Below the pieces are notes generated by a model. The model worked only from the letters and a program-made list of their open reading frames with translations. It searched no databases and was not told the origin of the DNA. 9,782 nucleotides of DNA from Bacteroidales bacterium (GTDB lineage Bacteria; Bacteroidota; Bacteroidia; Bacteroidales; UBA7960), in contig SLPR01000270.1 in assembly GCA_007131895.1 (NCBI GenBank), forward strand, positions 1-9,782, written 5' to 3'. This document shows, piece after piece, positions 6,783 to 9,782 of the stretch (position 1 is its first letter; each line of letters begins with the position of its first letter). The position numbers and the translations under genes are program-made.

Positions 6783-7352
6783 TTAGTTTCTTAAGACCCA
6801 GTACAAACCTTTTTGGTTAGAGCGCATTTCAGGGATTATCAACTGAATAATTATATGCTCCAGGAAAGCAAGAATGCCCCAGCTGATCATGAAATAATAC
6901 AATCCGGCATGAAAGCCAAAAACAAAAAGGATGAAAAAGAATATTCCCTGAATATACCCCCCGATTTTCCATGAGTATAAATGCAGACTTGGAAATCGTT
7001 TAAACTTCAACAAAGACAGTATATTGGCAAGCACAAACAAACCCAGAAAAATACCAAAACTCAACATGTGAGGTGCAAAATCTGAAGCTTTGAATACAAT
7101 TACACCTGTGATGGCCAGAAAGTAGGTTCCTAAATCGGCCAGCGAATCCAACCTTGCCCCAAACTCGGTTTGCTGATTAAAGGCACGGGCAATGATACCG
7201 TCCAGAATGTCGGTTAACAGATTTATCATCAACAGGATGACAAAGGCCGTTTGGTAACCATATAAGGCTAAAATGAGAACAAAAGGAAATGCTGCAATTC
7301 TGTAAAAGGAAAGAATATTGGGTATGGTAAAATATTTTCTGCTTATCTCCAT
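6783..7352 (-). CDS. CDP-alcohol phosphatidyltransferase family protein
   Basis: This 189-residue membrane protein carries a perfect CDP-alcohol phosphatidyltransferase motif, DxxDGxxAR(x8)GxxxDxxxD. The residues are D48, D51, G52, A55, R56, G65, D69 and D73. The Asp residues bind the metals that activate CDP-diacylglycerol for transfer to an alcohol. Length and hydrophobic pattern (about six helices) match PgsA, PssA and related enzymes. The acceptor alcohol (glycerol-3-phosphate, serine, inositol phosphate or other) cannot be read from the sequence, so no symbol is given. It is the first gene of a tight pair with the CdsA-like gene downstream. The product of that gene makes the CDP-DAG this enzyme consumes. 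The start MEISRKYFTIPNILS places the conserved PN at the usual N-terminal position. A probable promoter lies about 95-105 bp upstream. Confidence 0.93.
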   Translation of the reverse strand: MEISRKYFTIPNILSFYRIAAFPFVLILALYGYQTAFVILLMINLLTDILDGIIARAFNQQTEFGARLDSLADLGTYFLAITGVIVFKASDFAPHMLSFGIFLGLFVLANILSLLKFKRFPSLHLYSWKIGGYIQGIFFFILFVFGFHAGLYYFMISWGILAFLEHIIIQLIIPEMRSNQKGLYWVLRN

Positions 7353-7374
7353 TCCATCGGCTTTTTAATGCGTT

Positions 7375-7418
7375 ACCGGTGGATTGAATTTTTAGGTTTT
7401 TAATATTATTACACCGGT
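7375..7418. repeat. Inverted repeat in the leader of the CDP-alcohol transferase gene
   Basis: ACCGGTG (7375-7381) and CACCGGT (7412-7418) are exact reverse complements separated by 30 A/T-rich bases. Both arms lie between the predicted promoter at 7449-7456 and the ATG at 7352, so they would be within the mRNA leader. They could form a long-loop hairpin or be a binding site for a dimeric regulator. Each arm also contains the palindrome ACCGGT. Confidence 0.45.
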
Positions 7419-7448
7419 TTCAACAATGTACTCACTGCATTCAATGGA

Positions 7449-7456
7449 CAAATATA
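7449..7456 (-). promoter_or_regulatory. Probable -7 element for the CDP-alcohol transferase/cdsA pair
   Basis: The minus strand reads TATATTTG followed by TCC, matching TAnnTTTG. It lies between the ABC-F stop (7481) and the transferase start (7352) and would give a leader of about 90 nt. No clear -33 TTG was found. Confidence 0.45.
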
Positions 7457-7480
7457 GTAAAATGATTTATTCTCTTATCG

Positions 7481-9094
7481 CTAAGTGTATAATTGGTCAC
7501 GCTGTTCTTTCAATCTTTCGTCAGAAATATAATCATCATATTCCATTTGTTTGTCGATCATACCGGCAGGGCCCATTTCAATCACTCTGTTGCAAACAGT
7601 CTGGATAAAGGTCTGGTCATGAGAAGACATCAGAATATTTCCTTTGAATTTGATCAGCGTATTGTTGAAAGCCTGGATCGACTCAAGGTCGAGGTGGTTG
7701 GTGGGGGTATCCAGCAACATTACATTGGCATTGCGTATCATCATCCGGGCAATCATGCATCGCACTTTTTCTCCACCCGAAAGCACATTGGCTTTTTTGT
7801 AAATCTCCTCACCCGAGAAAAGCATTTTTCCCAAAAAACCGCGCAGGTAAAGCTCGGCAGTATCTTCAGAAAACTGTGCCAGCCATTCTACCAGGGTTTG
7901 ATTTGTATCAAACAGATGTTCATACTCCAGGGGAAGGTAAGCTTTCAATATGGTCTGGCCCCAGGCATAAGAGCCTGCATCGGATTCCAAATGCCCTTTC
8001 AGAATCTGAAACAGGGTCGTCATGGCCCTGGTATCGCGTGAAAGAAAAACTATCTTGTCATCCTTCTGCACCATAAAGCTCAACCCTTTAAACAGTAACG
8101 TACCATTAATACTTTTACTCAGGTTGGTTACCTCCAGGATGTTATTTCCAGGTTCACGTTCAGGGGTGAAAATAATTCCCGGATATTTACGAGTCGAAGG
8201 TTTTATTTCATCAATATTGAGTTTTTCAATCATCTTTTTGCGGCTGGTGGTCTGCTTTGATTTCGATGCATTGGCACTGAAACGTGCAATAAACTCCAGC
8301 AGCTCCTTTTTGCGTTCCTCAGCTTTTTTATTTTGGTTAAGCTGTTGTTTCAAAGCCAGCTGGCTCGATTCGTACCAAAAGGTATAATTGCCGGGAAACA
8401 ATTGAATTTTACCAAAATCAATGTCCACAATATGGGTACAGATCGAATCCAGAAAGTGTCTGTCATGGGAAACTACCAGTACGGTATTTTCAAAATTGGA
8501 AAGATAGTTTTCCAGCCAGTTTACGGTATCAAGGTCAAGGTCATTGGTAGGTTCATCCAGCAGAAGGTTATCAGGCTTGCCAAACAATGCCTGCGCCAAC
8601 AGCACTTTTACTTTTTCCTTACCTTCCAGTTCACTCATCAGTTTGTCATGCAAATGTTCTTTTACACCAAGTCCGCTAAGCAAACTTGCGGCTTCACTTT
8701 CAGCATTCCAGCCATCCATGTCAGCAAACTGCGCCTCAAGATCAGAGGCCCGTATACCATCCTGTTCGGTAAAATCGCTTTGGGCATAAATAGCATCTTT
8801 CTCGGTCATAACAGACCAAAGCTGTGCATGGCCCATCAAAACTGTTGAGAGAACCGTAACGTGATTAAACTCAGAGTGGTTCTGGCGCAGAACCGACATG
8901 CGTTCCCTGGCCCCCATACTTACGTTACCTTTAGAATATTCTAAATCTCCGCTGAGCATCTTTAAGAAAGTAGATTTACCTGCACCATTAGCGCCGATAA
9001 TACCGTAGCAATTGCCTGGTGTAAACTTAAGGTTTACATCCTGGAAAAGAACTCTTTTCCCGAATTGAATACCCAGGTTAGAAACTGAAATCAT
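7481..9094 (-). CDS. ABC-F family ATPase (YbiT-like), with one degenerate composite ATP site
   Basis: This 537-residue protein has two ATP-binding cassettes and no membrane segment, so it is a soluble ABC-F protein; members bind the ribosomal E site. NBD1 has Walker A G34-ANGAGKST, Q71, Walker B with D180-E181 and H210. Its signature reads L156-EGKE instead of LSGGE. A charged inter-domain linker (about 241-300, helical, rich in K, Q and E) corresponds to the P-site-tRNA interaction region. NBD2 keeps signature L438-SGGE and H492. Its Walker A, however, is S352-RDTRAMTT with Met358 in place of the lysine, its Q-loop Gln is Leu389, and the Glu after Walker B is Thr463. The site made by NBD1 Walker motifs and NBD2 signature is thus intact while the other is eroded. 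Length matches E. coli YbiT (530). It is flanked by its own promoter. Role: translation factor or resistance type; which one is unknown. Confidence 0.93.
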   Translation of the reverse strand: MISVSNLGIQFGKRVLFQDVNLKFTPGNCYGIIGANGAGKSTFLKMLSGDLEYSKGNVSMGARERMSVLRQNHSEFNHVTVLSTVLMGHAQLWSVMTEKDAIYAQSDFTEQDGIRASDLEAQFADMDGWNAESEAASLLSGLGVKEHLHDKLMSELEGKEKVKVLLAQALFGKPDNLLLDEPTNDLDLDTVNWLENYLSNFENTVLVVSHDRHFLDSICTHIVDIDFGKIQLFPGNYTFWYESSQLALKQQLNQNKKAEERKKELLEFIARFSANASKSKQTTSRKKMIEKLNIDEIKPSTRKYPGIIFTPEREPGNNILEVTNLSKSINGTLLFKGLSFMVQKDDKIVFLSRDTRAMTTLFQILKGHLESDAGSYAWGQTILKAYLPLEYEHLFDTNQTLVEWLAQFSEDTAELYLRGFLGKMLFSGEEIYKKANVLSGGEKVRCMIARMMIRNANVMLLDTPTNHLDLESIQAFNNTLIKFKGNILMSSHDQTFIQTVCNRVIEMGPAGMIDKQMEYDDYISDERLKEQRDQLYT

Positions 9095-9143
9095 AAATTA
9101 AAAGGTGGAATTGTGTATAAATAATGAAATTTGAAAGGAAGCG

Positions 9144-9151
9144 CAAAGGTA
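9144..9151 (-). promoter_or_regulatory. Probable -7 element for the ABC-F gene
   Basis: The minus strand reads TACCTTTG followed by CGC, a strong match to the Bacteroidota -7 form TAnnTTTG, with the trailing GC often seen after it. It lies in the 81-bp gap behind the hemolysin III gene and would give a leader of about 40 nt before the ATG at 9094. The -33 position shows only a T-run (minus-strand GTTTTTC). Confidence 0.55.
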
Positions 9152-9175
9152 CACTAATTTTCGAGCTGAAAAACG

Positions 9176-9782
9176 TTAGTCGGGCAAAACATAAAACATG
9201 ATAGCGAAAAAGTGGGTAATGCTACCTCCCAGCACAAACAGGTGCCATATAACGTGGTTGAAAGGTTTTTCTCTTTTGATATAAAAAGGAATACCCATAC
9301 TGTATATCAAACAACCACCCAGCAGCCAAAGTAATCCGGCAGTGGGAACTTCCATGATCAATGGCCGGATGGCAATAAGAATGATCCATCCCATCAGAAA
9401 ATACAGAATTGCTGATACTTTCCGGTATTTGTCTTTATAGAAAAACACTTTGAAAATAACTCCGGCAATAGCCAGTCCCCATATAACTCCAAAAATTGAC
9501 CATCCCCATGGTCCACGAATTGAAACCAGCATAAAGGGGGTGTAAGTACCTGCAATTAGCACGTATATAGCGGCATGATCAAACAGGTTCAGGAATTTCT
9601 TGACTCTTGGGTTCTGATAGCTGTGATAAAGGGTTGAGGCTGTGTACATGATTATCAGGCTGGCGCCATAGATTGAAAAACTCACAATTTTCCATACATC
9701 TCCATAAGGCCGGATGCTGGCAAAAACCACCAGTAATACCAGTCCTGCAATACTTAATAACACGCCAATGCCATGGGTAATA
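9176..9782 (-). CDS. Hemolysin III / YqfA family membrane protein (5' end cut by window edge)
   Basis: About 202 C-terminal residues are present and the reading frame stays open through the right edge. The GTG at 9761-9763 is not the true start: the frame continues upstream as ITHGIGVLLSIAG, which matches the conserved N-terminal region of the family. The protein has about seven membrane helices. Family motifs seen are ITHGIG in helix 1, STLYHS in helix 2, FDHAAIYVLIAGTYTP in the third helix region, and HVIWH followed by GGSITHF near the C-terminus. In the related PAQR superfamily the corresponding histidines bind zinc, suggesting a metal-dependent membrane hydrolase or receptor-like fold. 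Despite its name, haemolytic activity is not established for most members. It is upstream of the ABC-F gene on the same strand, but that gene appears to have its own promoter. Confidence 0.92.
   Translation of the reverse strand, partial: ITHGIGVLLSIAGLVLLVVFASIRPYGDVWKIVSFSIYGASLIIMYTASTLYHSYQNPRVKKFLNLFDHAAIYVLIAGTYTPFMLVSIRGPWGWSIFGVIWGLAIAGVIFKVFFYKDKYRKVSAILYFLMGWIILIAIRPLIMEVPTAGLLWLLGGCLIYSMGIPFYIKREKPFNHVIWHLFVLGGSITHFFAIMFYVLPD

Noticed and set aside
7493..8848. Several plus-strand open frames of 120-180 codons opposite the ABC-F gene
   Set aside because: The minus-strand frame is a full-length two-cassette ATPase, so these are shadow frames.
1..9782. Search for tRNA, rRNA, CRISPR, insertion sequence ends, toxin-antitoxin or phage-defence genes
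   Set aside because: No cloverleaf-like sequence, regularly spaced repeats, transposase or known defence domain was seen; the window is mostly housekeeping and envelope genes.

Overview
The window looks like chromosomal DNA from a member of the Bacteroidota, probably a Bacteroidia-like lineage. The evidence is moderate-to-low GC, start codons preceded by A/T-rich sequence instead of Shine-Dalgarno motifs, and several upstream matches to the Bacteroidota -7 consensus TAnnTTTG (for example TACCTTTG and TATATTTG). The encoded protein families fit this assignment, but it is an inference from sequence style and no taxonomic marker is present. No rRNA, tRNA, CRISPR array, insertion sequence or phage gene was seen.

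Layout. Positions 1-600 (minus) hold a rhomboid intramembrane protease whose C-terminus runs off the left edge. A divergent spacer leads to a HAD-superfamily hydrolase at 746-1408 (plus). It converges on an S41 C-terminal processing protease at 1472-3088 (minus), and a 14-bp near-perfect hairpin with T-tracts on both strands separates the two. A 412-bp region without an intact gene follows. It holds the likely S41 promoter and a short minus-strand stretch that reads like a frameshifted coding remnant.

Positions 3501-5846 (minus) encode a 781-residue membrane-anchored alpha/beta hydrolase with five predicted N-terminal helices, a complete Ser-Asp-His triad and a C-terminal beta-rich domain split by an acidic/Asn-rich linker. 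Upstream on the same strand are a CDP-diglyceride synthase-like protein (6058-6780) and a CDP-alcohol phosphatidyltransferase (6783-7352), 2 bp apart. These two enzymes catalyse consecutive steps in phospholipid head-group synthesis. The order CDP-alcohol transferase, CdsA paralogue, alpha/beta hydrolase recalls the poorly understood ynbABC cluster of E. coli.

The right end holds an ABC-F ATPase (7481-9094, minus) and the 3' part of a hemolysin III/YqfA-type membrane protein (9176 to the right edge, minus).

Most of the window is ordinary membrane, envelope and housekeeping content. The points most worth a second look are: (1) the ABC-F protein, in which every eroded motif falls in one of the two composite ATP sites; (2) the lipid head-group gene pair next to a large, probably periplasm-facing alpha/beta hydrolase; and (3) the possible frameshifted gene remnant directly after that hydrolase.
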